Part shown: positions 27,101 through 38,543 of the stretch, piece by piece
How the letters are laid out: each line of letters begins with the position of its first letter
Numbering within the stretch: position 1 is the stretch's first letter
Origin: Verrucomicrobiia bacterium
Lineage (GTDB): Bacteria; Verrucomicrobiota; Verrucomicrobiia; Verrucomicrobiales; Akkermansiaceae
Length of the DNA stretch: 64,000 nucleotides
Direction of reading: 5' to 3'
Assembly (NCBI GenBank): GCA_030432565.1
Contig: JAUIGV010000025.1
Span: 1 to 64,000, forward strand
Translations under genes and position numbers: made by a program
The notes under the pieces: model-generated
What the model was told of the DNA's origin: nothing
Databases searched by the model: none
What the model saw: only the letters and a program-made list of their open reading frames with translations

Positions 27101-27826
27101 GGCCTCCGGGCCGACTCCCCCGAGAAGGGGTAAAAATTTCTCGGGAGAACGATCCCTATCGTGAGGATTCGTCACCGTGACATTTGCTTTCACCCCCAAA
27201 TCTCCCACCCAAAATCCATACCCCCCTTTTAGTTCCTGATCTTCATACAGGCCGACCTTGGGAACAAAAACCTGATCATCGGAGTCGCCGTTGGTGGATC
27301 CATCACCCACCATGAGGACGCCATCGTTCCGACCGACAGATCCGGGGCGATACGGGATCGTCGAATTGGTTCGCAGCCCGCCTTCGTTCCCACTGACCAA
27401 ATAATTGACGGGCTCATCCCAACCGGCCTCCTCCACCCGCAGATCCCGGAGTCCCCCGTTCAGGTCATCGCGAGTCAGGAAGGGCTCTCCATTCCGCCGG
27501 GTTGTTCGATAAACCGCTGTCCAATATTGCTGCCGCTGTCCCGATGGCGAACCCAAGGAAGAGGTCGCCGTCACCCGTTGATCCGGACCAAGCTCACGTT
27601 GCAATTCTCCGATCGCAATCATAAGCGCCAGGCGGGCATTGGCACGCGCCTCCTCCTCGAAACGGTCTCCCCGGGCATTTCGAACCTGCACCGTCGCAAG
27701 ACTCAAAAAGGCCACCGCCACCAAGGTTAAAAGCGACAAAAGGATGAGAGCGGAGATCAAGACAAACCCGGAACGGATTCCAATCGAATCCATTCCGCGC
27801 GAACGGCTTGTCAAAGTAAGCTCCAC
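24146..27826 (-). CDS. Verru_Chthon cassette protein A-like, giant pilin-like protein
   Basis: 1226 residues. After a short basic leader comes RSGFVLISALILLSLLTLVAVAFLSL (~18-43), one long hydrophobic helix, followed by VRNARGDRFEEEARANARLALMIAIGELQRELGPDQRVTA. That last block is the hallmark of the Verru_Chthon cassette A family, whose members resemble PilX-type minor pilins. The rest is a long Asn/Asp/Pro-rich extracellular part with no recognised enzyme motif; near the end are helical blocks (EIDRLARAIVEEVHERGPFLSLADFVNRR) like those in GspK-type proteins. The usual partner proteins B, C and D are not next to it. It follows gyrA by 132 bases, with a terminator between. Confidence 0.78.
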   Translation of the reverse strand: MELTLTSRSRGMDSIGIRSGFVLISALILLSLLTLVAVAFLSLATVQVRNARGDRFEEEARANARLALMIAIGELQRELGPDQRVTATSSLGSPSGQRQQYWTAVYRTTRRNGEPFLTRDDLNGGLRDLRVEEAGWDEPVNYLVSGNEGGLRTNSTIPYRPGSVGRNDGVLMVGDGSTNGDSDDQVFVPKVGLYEDQELKGGYGFWVGDLGVKANVTVTNPHDRDRSPEKFLPLLGGVGPEAAGVESEAGNRIRFNEPTKSRLVSDLTVDLAHSQGEEWRRSGFHDVTIHSQGVLANVRDGGLQRNLTVFLNRETDVEPIRRDGRILSPGLSVDDNLVGPPNAEAAARQGLDWQETRHIETSPKFGLLRNWARLGDRVTLQGNQVEALLPKTEKNLAIPDELQGSSQNLNPAALTDVDQASLTPILVEGSMFNTFSTHRNPAGSRFPFNIRSHDFPKVVLWNPYSVPISLPATIAMLQVNGRRGFRTDAWQPTPDGGERFLGFATWLSFGGRTRPDGPVVGSQAYDDAYTGSYYFHLEETTFQPGECLVFLPNKAAEYDGQNVLNNTLTATADYDFANNYYHSASEFDEENPGEVGGMAWYPKRFWYSPSDAFFGGEGQLTQSDDSQMILKKVDSRSQVAPPDFDTLPQIASVSCSLQFGAGREPPEAWYHDPSDPNSGVQIEFLDMVNPVVTMPPDRRTRQGYRMRWLTEHASNLGIGGNELSDQPEVWEEAYLANWNLRAAYSSRSPFENLIGNVGDGVASGPWFFGIYTRDLYDESVSWGAQTPVRGSDNRNRGNPFGLPIAGAKRNILFDVPRRELGIVSLAQFQHAKISEYVWHPSYAIGNSLADPKFGLDGLVRTAPLLQGDERESNGFSAGKIGWSDNSERGTSRDTWAEHGKGLFLDVPETSNVVYDLSYEVNHTLWDDYFLSSGSESQLRQAAQNGVAGQLPNPRMRPVRGADHDQIYNFHRAGLALMNDGAFNVNSTSIEAWKAILSANRRENGETPFPRIIGGGREEWTSEDAVTMDQTWDGTRVLNDDEIDRLARAIVEEVHERGPFLSLADFVNRRLSDDLAGEKGALEAAIERAGINQPLNQEPRFLLTNERSLADYNHPDNIEDSTLLEQTLKPESKAWGAPVYLTQADVLQAIGPGLSARSDTFVIRGYGEAVVNGKIKARAWCEAVVQRLPEPLRPDAAGLNPQQGGGLPDFGRRFRVKSFRWLNRNEV

Positions 27827-27860
27827 AACTGGCCGACATTACATAGCACATACAAATATT

Positions 27861-27888
27861 GCAAATGAGATTGCCTCATTTCATTTGC
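27861..27888. repeat. inverted repeat upstream of the Verru_Chthon A-like gene
   Basis: GCAAATGA (27861-27868) and TCATTTGC (27881-27888) are perfect inverted copies 12 bases apart, 35 bases before the start at 27826. It may be an operator or a leader hairpin. Confidence 0.3.
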
Positions 27889-27901
27889 GCCCAGGAGGAC
27901 G

Positions 27902-27937
27902 AAAAAAGGGCGGAGGAAATGACTCCCCCCGCCCTTT
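27902..27937 (-). terminator. terminator of gyrA (gyrBA transcript)
   Basis: Minus strand: AAAGGGCGG (27937-27929) pairs with CCGCCCTTT (27913-27905), with a T-run of six at 27907-27902. It is 22 bases after the gyrA stop. Confidence 0.85.
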
Positions 27938-27958
27938 AAATTAATCGAACGCTCGATT

Positions 27959-30595
27959 CTATGAATCGGTTCCCGGATCTTCGGCTGCCTCGGATTCACT
28001 CTCCTCTGGCTCTGCATCAGATTCATCATCCGGCATCACACGAGCCACGGCCTGAAGTTTTTCCCCCTGATTCAGGGTTACCAACTTGACGCCCTGGGCG
28101 TTTCGACCGGTCTCCCGCACATCCGAAACGCGGATCCTGATACTTTGACCGCCATCGGTCATGAGCATCACCTCGTCCGCTTCCTCAACCGCCAAGCTAC
28201 CGACCACCGGGCCGGTTTTTTCGGTACACTTCATCGTAAGCATTCCGATTCCGCCTCGATTCTTGGCCATGTAGTCGCCAAACGGAGTCCGTTTCCCGAG
28301 GCCATTCTCCGAGGCCACCAGGAGGCGGGCATCGTCAGTCACCACCGCCAATCCGACGACGAAGTCACCTTCGCGGGGCTTGATTCCACGGACCCCGGCC
28401 GAGTTTCGGCCCATCGTCCGGGCTTGCTCTTCGTTGAAGCGGATACTCATGCCCCGGTGGGTCACCAGCATAACGTCGTCTTTGCCCGATGTCAGACGGA
28501 CTCCGATGAGTTCGTTTCCTTCATCCAGCTTGATCGCAATCGTCCCCGCTTTCCGGTAGTTCTTAAAGTCGTAGAGGCTCGTTTTCTTCACCTTGCCCGA
28601 GCGGGTTGCAAAGAAAACATTACCGGCATCCTCACGGAAGGTGATGTCGGCACCGCTTTCCTCGTCAGTCGTGTATTCGAGACGCAGAACGGCCGCGATG
28701 GTTTCCTCCGGTTGTAAATCAAGCACGTTCTTAATGCTCCGCCCTTTCGAGGCACGGGAGCCTTCCGGCAATCCATAAACCCGCTCCACATAGACACGTC
28801 CGGTGTTGGTGAAGAACATAAGGTAGTCATGAGCCTGAGCCGTGAAGAGCTGCTCGACAAAGTCGTTTTCCTCATCATCGGCAGCCTTCTGGGTCACCAT
28901 GCCCTTCACCCCTTTTCCTCCGCGAGCCTGCACCCGGTATTCACTGGCAGCCGTCCGCTTGATGTACCCGCGGTTACTCAAGGTCACGATCATGCCGTCG
29001 TTGGAAATTAAATCCTCGATGGCGATCTCCCCCTCGTCCGGAAGGATCGGGCAGCGACGCGGTGTGGCGTGCTTCTCCTTAATCTCCAAAAGCTCCTCCT
29101 TGATTATGGCAAGCACGCGCTCTTCACGGGCGAGGATATCGAGAAGGTCCTTGATCTCTGCAATGATGGCATCGTATTCCCCCTTGATCTTATCCTGCTC
29201 CATCGCAGTCAGCTGATAGAGACGGAGTTCAAGGATGGCATTTACCTGGCGATCAGTGAAAATATACTTGTCACCCACGACACTGGCCTGACCACGGATC
29301 AGGACGCCCAGAATCTCGGCTGCGGATAGTTCAAAGTGATAGGCTTTGAGTTTCTGACGAGCTTCGTCGCGGTTCCTGGAATCCCGGATCATCTTGATGA
29401 AGTCATCAAGATGGCCCAGTGCGAGCAAATAAGCTTCCAGGTTTTCAGCCCGTTCCTCGGCCTTATTCAGGAGGAAACGAGTCCGGCGGATCACCACCTC
29501 ACGGCGGTGCTCAATAAAGCAATCAAGAGCGTCGAGAAGTCCCAACTGCTTGGGACGTCGCTCGTGAATCGCGAGCATGTTGACGCCGAAGGAAGTCTCC
29601 ATCGCCGTCAACTTGAAGATCTGGTTCACCACGACCTGCGGGCGGGCGTCACGCTTCAGGGTAATTTCAATGCAGGTGTCATCTGCGGAGAGATCACGCA
29701 TTCCCGAGATATCGAGAAGGACCTTCTCGCGAACCAATTCGGCAATCCGAATCTGGAGAGTTGCCCGGTTCACGCCATGGGGGACCTGCCGGATGATGAT
29801 TTGAGAGGCACCGGTTTTACTCTCGGTCACCTCCATGACCCCGCGCATCTTAATACTGCCACGACCGGTTCGAAAATAACTGTCGATGCCCTTGTAGCCG
29901 CGAATTTCGCACGGTGATGCGAAGTCGGGACCCTTGATGAATTCCTTCATCTCATCAACGGTGATGTAGGGATTGTCGATACGAGCGCAAACTCCATCAA
30001 TCACCTCGCCCATGTTGTGGGCCGGGATGTTGGTGGCCATACCCACGGCGATTCCGGTTCCTCCGTTAATGAGCAGATTCGGGATGGCAGCCGGCATGAC
30101 AACAGGCTCGGTACTATTTTCATCGTACGTCGTCTGGTGGTCGACGGTATCTTTTTCAAGATCCGTCATCATCGCCGAGCCCATGTGAGTGAGGCGGGCC
30201 TCGGTATAACGCATGGCGGCGGGAGCATCCCCTTCGACCGAGCCGAAGTTACCCTGACCGTTGACCAGGGTTTCACGCATCGTCCATGGCTGGGCCATAT
30301 TCACGAGAGTGGGATAAATGGCACCATCGCCGTGCGGATGATATTTACCCATTGTCTCACCCACGATACGGGCACACTTGAGGTGAGCCTTGGTCGCGGA
30401 AAGGGAAAGGTCATGATGCATCGCATAGAGCAATCGTCTCTGCGATGGCTTCAAGCCATCACGCGCATCGGGCAGGGCCCGGGAAATGATGACGGACATC
30501 GAATAGTCCAAAAAAGACTTCGACATCTCGTCGGCAACGTTGATCGACTCAACGTAATCGCGTGGCGGGATAGGGTCTGGAGTGTCGTCAGGCAT
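27959..30595 (-). CDS. gyrA: DNA gyrase subunit A
   Basis: 878 residues. Breaks and rejoins DNA in the A2B2 gyrase that introduces negative supercoils. The catalytic tyrosine is in AAMRYTEARL (Tyr130, E. coli Tyr122). The C-terminal beta-pinwheel carries a GyrA box read as QARGGKG, which separates it from ParC. The tail is acidic (DDESDAEPEESESEA). In the quinolone pocket the usual Ser and acidic residue are replaced: YHPHGDGAIYP gives Gly91 and Pro95 (E. coli 83 and 87). It is 19 bases after gyrB, in one operon. Confidence 0.98.
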   Translation of the reverse strand: MPDDTPDPIPPRDYVESINVADEMSKSFLDYSMSVIISRALPDARDGLKPSQRRLLYAMHHDLSLSATKAHLKCARIVGETMGKYHPHGDGAIYPTLVNMAQPWTMRETLVNGQGNFGSVEGDAPAAMRYTEARLTHMGSAMMTDLEKDTVDHQTTYDENSTEPVVMPAAIPNLLINGGTGIAVGMATNIPAHNMGEVIDGVCARIDNPYITVDEMKEFIKGPDFASPCEIRGYKGIDSYFRTGRGSIKMRGVMEVTESKTGASQIIIRQVPHGVNRATLQIRIAELVREKVLLDISGMRDLSADDTCIEITLKRDARPQVVVNQIFKLTAMETSFGVNMLAIHERRPKQLGLLDALDCFIEHRREVVIRRTRFLLNKAEERAENLEAYLLALGHLDDFIKMIRDSRNRDEARQKLKAYHFELSAAEILGVLIRGQASVVGDKYIFTDRQVNAILELRLYQLTAMEQDKIKGEYDAIIAEIKDLLDILAREERVLAIIKEELLEIKEKHATPRRCPILPDEGEIAIEDLISNDGMIVTLSNRGYIKRTAASEYRVQARGGKGVKGMVTQKAADDEENDFVEQLFTAQAHDYLMFFTNTGRVYVERVYGLPEGSRASKGRSIKNVLDLQPEETIAAVLRLEYTTDEESGADITFREDAGNVFFATRSGKVKKTSLYDFKNYRKAGTIAIKLDEGNELIGVRLTSGKDDVMLVTHRGMSIRFNEEQARTMGRNSAGVRGIKPREGDFVVGLAVVTDDARLLVASENGLGKRTPFGDYMAKNRGGIGMLTMKCTEKTGPVVGSLAVEEADEVMLMTDGGQSIRIRVSDVRETGRNAQGVKLVTLNQGEKLQAVARVMPDDESDAEPEESESEAAEDPGTDS

Positions 30596-30614
30596 GGAAA
30601 ATGAGTGGGTTCGA

Positions 30615-33224
<2,610 letters not shown>

Positions 33225-33263
33225 TTAAGTGTTTTTTTCAAAGAATCTCCCGGAGAGAATTCG

Positions 33264-33662
33264 TCACGATCCGAATGCCTGATATCCGAAGTAAACCGCC
33301 AGCAAAACCAGCAACAAAAGAATCAATCCAAGCCCCAACAACCTGATCACCGCTGCGACCTCTTCGCGCTCCTGACGGGTCTCCGAAACCACCCGCCGGG
33401 CGGTTTTTTTGGGGCGTTCCCTGGGGAATTCCCGCCCCCTCCCGCCCCCTTGGTCGACGGGACTCCGGGCAGGCTCCTGCCGCGGTCTCTCGTCCCTCAA
33501 ACCACTCCTCAAACCCGCTCTTAGTTTCTGGTCGGGAGACTTGGTCGGTTTCCCGCATGAAGGACATGGACCGGAAACCCCGGCCAGAGATTCATCAATC
33601 GTCAGGGAGATTTCACAATGCTCACAGGTGAATTGAATCACTCCATTGTCCTTGTTGCTCAT
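33264..33662 (-). CDS. small zinc-ribbon protein with C-terminal membrane anchor
   Basis: 132 residues from ATG 33662 (GTG 33665 also possible). The N-terminus has a C-x2-C ... C-x2-C ribbon (FTCEHCEISL, GPCPSCGKP) that probably binds zinc. A basic, Pro/Arg-rich disordered linker follows, then one hydrophobic helix (LLGLGLILLLLVLLAVYFGY, ~106-125) near the C-terminus. Such ribbon-plus-anchor proteins are common in Planctomycetes and Verrucomicrobia and have no assigned role. It lies between gyrB and rnd, same strand, 39 bases after rnd's neighbour region. Confidence 0.7.
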   Translation of the reverse strand: MSNKDNGVIQFTCEHCEISLTIDESLAGVSGPCPSCGKPTKSPDQKLRAGLRSGLRDERPRQEPARSPVDQGGGRGREFPRERPKKTARRVVSETRQEREEVAAVIRLLGLGLILLLLVLLAVYFGYQAFGS

Positions 33663-33701
33663 CACCTTCAGAATCTCACTAAATTCACTTCAAGTCCATC
33701 C

Positions 33702-34757
33702 CTACAAGTCGAGCAAAGAAAGCTGCCACTTGAGCAGGATCTCCTCGGGCCGGGCACGACCGGAAATGATTTGCTCAAGCACGCCTCGTGAGGCAATCAC
33801 CGAAGGGTCGATCCCGAGGTCCTCCGCAACCTTGTTTCGCCCCTCCATCACCTCCTTTAACCTTTGCTCAAAAGACTCATCGAAACGCTGACGCAACCGT
33901 TTCGGCCTCACCGGCCACTCGGATTCGGGGATTCCCCGTGACTCATTAATTGCCGCCTCGAGCCGTTGACGGCGATCAGGACGCAGCTTGGGGGGCAGAT
34001 GAATCTTCCTTCCTTCGGCCAGATCAGTCGCCCACGCAATCAATTGCTTATTGGTTGCCACCATGAAACTTGGACGATTCCAGGAGGCCGCCTCTCCGTC
34101 CCGCCAGTTCCAAAGCGCCTGTAAAAACCTCAACCCGGCAGGCTGCAATCGGCCACTCCCGGCAATTCTCCACGATTCCTTGTCCTCCCCTTCCCGCCCC
34201 TTCACGCGGGTTTGAGCTGATTCGCAGGACTCCAGAAACCACTCGTAGCGCCCCAGCTCCTTGAGCTTGGTCTCAACCTCGTGCGCCAAGGGAAGAAGAT
34301 ATCGGACGTCATTGCAGGCGTATTCAAGCATCTTTGGACTAAGCGGTCTCTTTCCCCAGTCCGCCTTCTGAGAACTTTTCGAGAGTTCAATGCCGAAATA
34401 CTGCTCGACCAAACTTGCGTAGCCAAATCGCTGATGCCCCAAAAGCTGCGCTGCAATCTGGGTATCGTAGAGCATCGGTGGAACCATCTTCCACTCCCGC
34501 AGCATGAGCGTCATGTCATAATCCGCGCCATGCATCCAGATCCGGGCGGAACCCAACCATTTCACCAAAGGGTCCAATGACTCCTCCGCCAAAGGATCGA
34601 TTAGTTCAACTTCCTCACCGTAGCAGACCTGAACGAGACAAATTCGCTCCGCATATCGGTAAAGGCTGTCGGCTTCCAAATCCAAGCCAACCTTGCCATC
34701 GCCGGGAGGAAGATTCCCCATTAGTTCTTCGACGCTTATATAGTGATCTGCTGCCAT
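33702..34757 (-). CDS. rnd: ribonuclease D (DEDDy exonuclease with HRDC domain)
   Basis: 351 residues. 3'-5' exoribonuclease acting in tRNA 3' maturation. Exo I is GLDLEADSL, Exo II is HGADYDMTLM and Exo III is YACNDVRYLLPL (the Tyr of DEDDy). Between them is DTQIAAQLLGH and a conserved SSQKADWGKRPLS. Residues ~215-290 form an HRDC domain (FLQALWNWRDGEA ... FMVATNKQLIAWA). Close in length to E. coli RNase D (375 residues). Its start follows the terminator at 34763-34796. Confidence 0.93.
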   Translation of the reverse strand: MAADHYISVEELMGNLPPGDGKVGLDLEADSLYRYAERICLVQVCYGEEVELIDPLAEESLDPLVKWLGSARIWMHGADYDMTLMLREWKMVPPMLYDTQIAAQLLGHQRFGYASLVEQYFGIELSKSSQKADWGKRPLSPKMLEYACNDVRYLLPLAHEVETKLKELGRYEWFLESCESAQTRVKGREGEDKESWRIAGSGRLQPAGLRFLQALWNWRDGEAASWNRPSFMVATNKQLIAWATDLAEGRKIHLPPKLRPDRRQRLEAAINESRGIPESEWPVRPKRLRQRFDESFEQRLKEVMEGRNKVAEDLGIDPSVIASRGVLEQIISGRARPEEILLKWQLSLLDL

Positions 34758-34762
34758 GAAAT

Positions 34763-34796
34763 AAAAAAAAGGAACAGGGATGATCCCTGTTCCTTT
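34763..34796 (-). terminator. terminator of the subtilase gene
   Basis: Minus strand: AAAGGAACAGGGA (34796-34784) pairs perfectly over 13 bases with TCCCTGTTCCTTT (34780-34768), loop of three, ending in a run of T. It lies 57 bases after the subtilase stop and separates it from rnd. Confidence 0.92.
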
Positions 34797-34852
34797 GAAG
34801 TTAAATGAATAATCCCAAGAGAGTCAAATGATCGACGGTAGGGTGTCCAAAA

Positions 34853-37800
34853 TTACTTGGCACTGGCAACCACCCGATAGTAGAGATGACGGCGTCCTTG
34901 GGCGGCAATCACCGGGATCCGGTAGATCTCGTAGTTACCCTCGACCCGATGAAGGCTGGCCAGCTCGACCGCCTGCCAGTTCTCCAAATCGACGGACTGT
35001 TGAGCCGTGTAATTGAGATCCGGACGACTTGGGTCGATCCCGTATTCGATGTAACTGAGAGCCCCGTCCACCACCAACTGGGGAAGGTAGGACGGAATAT
35101 CGGCCACCAGGACGTTGCCACCGAAGGCATACTCCTGATGATTTGAGTATCCATCACCGTCGGCATCAGCCTCAGGGCTTGGATCAAATCCGGCACCATA
35201 CTGCGAGACAAAGTTATCGAAATTATTGTCGGGGACAAACTTGATGTCATCAAGCAAGGCTCCATCAAAAGGAAGGCCGGTGCTGGTCCGGATCGCGGCA
35301 TCAGATCCAGAGAAGTCCTTGCGGAAACGAATCTGAACACGGTGACGCCCGGGAGGAATGATCCCCGCAGCACCCGGAGAGAAAAAGTCGACCAGACCAC
35401 CTGCGGAACCAACTCCGGGACCAGTGGCAAGAACAACTCCGTCAACGAGGAATTCCAGCACATCGGCAGGCTCCGCAAGGTTCACCGCGATGAACGAGAA
35501 TGTTCCCGGTCCGTTGACCCAACCCGAGATGGAAGCAGTTTGGCCATTGCCGATTGAAGGCGTGACCAGAGCACTTGGACTCCCACCTTCCGGCGGAGGA
35601 CTGATCCCATCAAGAGTCGTTGGCAGGAACAAGGCCCGGCTATCCAATTCGAAATCAAACCCTTCGATGTTTGCTGCACTTCTGATGTCCGCCATGAACT
35701 TGTCCATTGGAACGAGTTCGACGTTATCGACCAAACCACGATCCTCGCCGGAGGTCCCAGCTCCATCCTTGGTATAAATCCAACGGACATTATTGCTGGC
35801 TTCGGGCAACACGATGGCAGAGCGACCCCATGAACGTTCTCCGCTGATGAAGGCGTCCCAAGTCTGGGGAACACTGCCACCGCGGTTGACCCAGAGACGA
35901 TCGGAACCTTCCTCGGAGGATGTCTTCCAATCAAAGAGCAAGACGCCGGCGCCCAAACCATTGAAACCAAAAATCGAAGTTTGATTGTCAGAGAGGCCAA
36001 CTGCACTCCGCGCCGAGCGTGGCTCGTCCACATCGCCGTCATTGGTGTCCGTGAGCTCAAAGTCCCAGGGCGCATCACCCTCGAAAATAGCAGGAAAATC
36101 GGGCAATCCGACCGCATCACCCAAGGCTACGGCAGTTGGACGAACCACAACGTTAATGGAGAAGTTACCTTCATTTCCATCAGCATCTGTCAACACAACC
36201 CCGATGGTATACAAGCCGGGATCGGATGGAGTTCCGGAAATGATCCGGGTATTTGGATTGTAAGCGACGCCCGGAGGGAGATCGGTGACCTGAATCTGAG
36301 TGGCTCCAGAGGTCTCCAGAGTATAAACGAAGGATGCTCCCTGGTTGACGTCGATCACGCGTGAACTGGTCAAAATAGGGATTTGGTTCACCGGGGCATC
36401 AGGGTCGGCACTACCGTGAATGGTCAAAGTCGCGTTGTTCAAGACCGCCTGGTTCCCGGTGACACGATCGGTCACACGGACAACCCACGTTCCGGCAGAA
36501 CCTTCACCCCAGTTACGAACCGTCATGAAGTTCCAGAAGAAGATACTGTCTTCCACATGATCGGTATCCACTTCCGACAAAATACTTTGTGTGCCGTTTG
36601 GAGAAATCAGAACGACTTCAAGATCAGCGCGGTTTGGAGTAATGATCGTCGCATTGAACTCCACGTGCTCGACTCGCAGGTTTTCAAAAGGAGTGCCATC
36701 ACGACCTTGGGTCATATCAAAGGACGCGAGGAGTGAATTTCCGGTATTGTCAGGAATGACACCCGTTGGCTCCTCGGGAGTTCCAACAGGATTACTCGTG
36801 AAGAAAGCTGAACGAGAGTGCTCAACAGCCTCCCCGAGGAATGCGTTTGTACTATTTACCCTGAAGGCCTCTTGAACCGCAGCTGCAGCATCAACGAGTC
36901 CGGCACCGTAGTTGTGGTTGAAGTCAAATCCAGCCGCATTGGTCTCCCACTCGGCGTTATCAGCATCCACCTTGAAGGCGGTGCGGATCAGAATGTCCTG
37001 AACGTCACGCCAGGAAAGATCTTCGTTCTCCTCAAGCATCAAGGCCACGACACCTGAGACGAGAGCAGCCGAGGCTGAAGTCCCTCCGAAATCATTAATA
37101 TATTCCGTGGTCCGGATTGGGTTGTCATCTTCGTCCACATCCAAACCATAGGATGCAGCGAGCAAATCCTGGGCACCACCGTCCGAAGGAGCGACCACCA
37201 CGAGGTTGGCCCCTCTTTCAGAATAAGCGGCACGCCTTCCGGCATCATCGACAGATCCAACCGCAATGGTGAAACGTGAATTCGCATAGCCGTCATAGTT
37301 GGAGTTATCGCCAATCAGCCCGCCATCACCGGCAGCCCAGACGAAAATATTTCCAAGACCACGTGGATTTTGATTTCCCGGGGTAGCCGGACCGGAACGA
37401 CCGAACAAAACGCCGTTTTCAAGAGCGGCCCGGGTCAAAGATCCCGGCCCCTCAAGATCAAGAGTCGTATCATCGGGACCCCAACTTGCGTTGTAGATAT
37501 CGACCGTGTCATTTTGGAAAGAAAGGGCGGCAGCCTCGTCGACATCATTGGTCAAGCCGTCTCCGCCAAAGAGCCGGATGCCTGAGAGGGTGGCGTTTGG
37601 AGCAACTCCGGACATTCCCTCGCCGTTATTAAAAGCAGCAGCAATTAAAGATGCAACGCTCGTTCCGTGGGTCAAAGCCGCATCAAAAGTCGTGGGATCG
37701 TCGTCGGCGCCATCAAGAAGATTCAGATGGGGGCCGGTCGCGTTCGCCGCAAGATCGGCGTGATCGATGGACAGACCATCGTCGATGACCGCAACGGTCA

Positions 37801-38494
37801 CGCCCTGGCCGGTCGCCCGATCCAAAGCCGCTTCGAATTTGATATCAACACTGGCAACACCACCGTTGACACCAATGTTATTCAGGCTCCACTGGTAGGC
37901 TCCGTCGGCACGAGGGTTGTCAATGGTATCGTAAAAAGGATCAGTCGGAATTGCCCGCTTGAATCTCTTCTTGGAAAAAACAGGCTCTGCGGAAATCACT
38001 TCCGGATCGGCGGTAACACGCGCAAGCTGGGCAAGCACTTTCCCTGCCGAATCCTCTTCGCAAATCGCAAGATTGGATCCCTCACGAACCAATTTCATCG
38101 AGCCGATTCCGCAACGCTGCTGCACCTCTTGCACATTTGCTCCATCGGCAAGCTTTACGATATAGCGGGTGCGGAGAATGCGGCGGGCATTCGGGTTGCG
38201 CTGCTCACCAACCGGATAAAAGACCAAATACTTCTCGGCACCGGGCTCGGACGCCTGCGACACGATCGCGGAAGTAGAACCCGCCGCAACCGGCGTGATC
38301 TTCAGCCTTCCTGACTCATCGAGATGGCAGAGTTCGTAGGTGCAGAGGGTGAGATTGTTGATCAGCCCGCCCTGTGAGAACTGATGGGTGCCAGACGAGC
38401 CGGCTTGTCCGCTGACGATGGAGGCCGCGGAATCACCAAACGAGCTGCCGGACAGCGCGATGAGTGAGAGGAGGGTCATTGATGACTTTTTCAT
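34853..38494 (-). CDS. secreted kexin-like subtilase with P domain, Ig-like domain and C-terminal module
   Basis: 1213 residues from ATG 38494; the frame runs on to 38599 but without a signal peptide. Order: signal peptide (MKKSSMTLLSLIALSGSSFG); propeptide (~105-175, RYIVKLADGANV); S8 catalytic domain with Asp ~238 (VAVIDDGLSID), His ~276 (LTHGTSVAS) and Ser ~473 (GGTSASAALVSG); proprotein-convertase P domain (~585-690, RVEHVEFNATI to GTWVVRVTD); putative Ig/cadherin-like domain (PPGVAYNPNTRIISGTPS); further beta domains; calcium-type loop DADGDGYSNHQEYAFGG; and a module ending NYTAQQSVDLENW ... YYRVVAS. The oxyanion-hole position reads AAGDGG (Asp ~390) instead of the usual Asn. Likely an extracellular protease. 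Confidence 0.9.
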   Translation of the reverse strand: MKKSSMTLLSLIALSGSSFGDSAASIVSGQAGSSGTHQFSQGGLINNLTLCTYELCHLDESGRLKITPVAAGSTSAIVSQASEPGAEKYLVFYPVGEQRNPNARRILRTRYIVKLADGANVQEVQQRCGIGSMKLVREGSNLAICEEDSAGKVLAQLARVTADPEVISAEPVFSKKRFKRAIPTDPFYDTIDNPRADGAYQWSLNNIGVNGGVASVDIKFEAALDRATGQGVTVAVIDDGLSIDHADLAANATGPHLNLLDGADDDPTTFDAALTHGTSVASLIAAAFNNGEGMSGVAPNATLSGIRLFGGDGLTNDVDEAAALSFQNDTVDIYNASWGPDDTTLDLEGPGSLTRAALENGVLFGRSGPATPGNQNPRGLGNIFVWAAGDGGLIGDNSNYDGYANSRFTIAVGSVDDAGRRAAYSERGANLVVVAPSDGGAQDLLAASYGLDVDEDDNPIRTTEYINDFGGTSASAALVSGVVALMLEENEDLSWRDVQDILIRTAFKVDADNAEWETNAAGFDFNHNYGAGLVDAAAAVQEAFRVNSTNAFLGEAVEHSRSAFFTSNPVGTPEEPTGVIPDNTGNSLLASFDMTQGRDGTPFENLRVEHVEFNATIITPNRADLEVVLISPNGTQSILSEVDTDHVEDSIFFWNFMTVRNWGEGSAGTWVVRVTDRVTGNQAVLNNATLTIHGSADPDAPVNQIPILTSSRVIDVNQGASFVYTLETSGATQIQVTDLPPGVAYNPNTRIISGTPSDPGLYTIGVVLTDADGNEGNFSINVVVRPTAVALGDAVGLPDFPAIFEGDAPWDFELTDTNDGDVDEPRSARSAVGLSDNQTSIFGFNGLGAGVLLFDWKTSSEEGSDRLWVNRGGSVPQTWDAFISGERSWGRSAIVLPEASNNVRWIYTKDGAGTSGEDRGLVDNVELVPMDKFMADIRSAANIEGFDFELDSRALFLPTTLDGISPPPEGGSPSALVTPSIGNGQTASISGWVNGPGTFSFIAVNLAEPADVLEFLVDGVVLATGPGVGSAGGLVDFFSPGAAGIIPPGRHRVQIRFRKDFSGSDAAIRTSTGLPFDGALLDDIKFVPDNNFDNFVSQYGAGFDPSPEADADGDGYSNHQEYAFGGNVLVADIPSYLPQLVVDGALSYIEYGIDPSRPDLNYTAQQSVDLENWQAVELASLHRVEGNYEIYRIPVIAAQGRRHLYYRVVASAK

Positions 38495-38543
38495 GGAAAA
38501 TCGAGGTGAAAATTGAAGTGGTGGGTGACAAGCAAGACCGATC

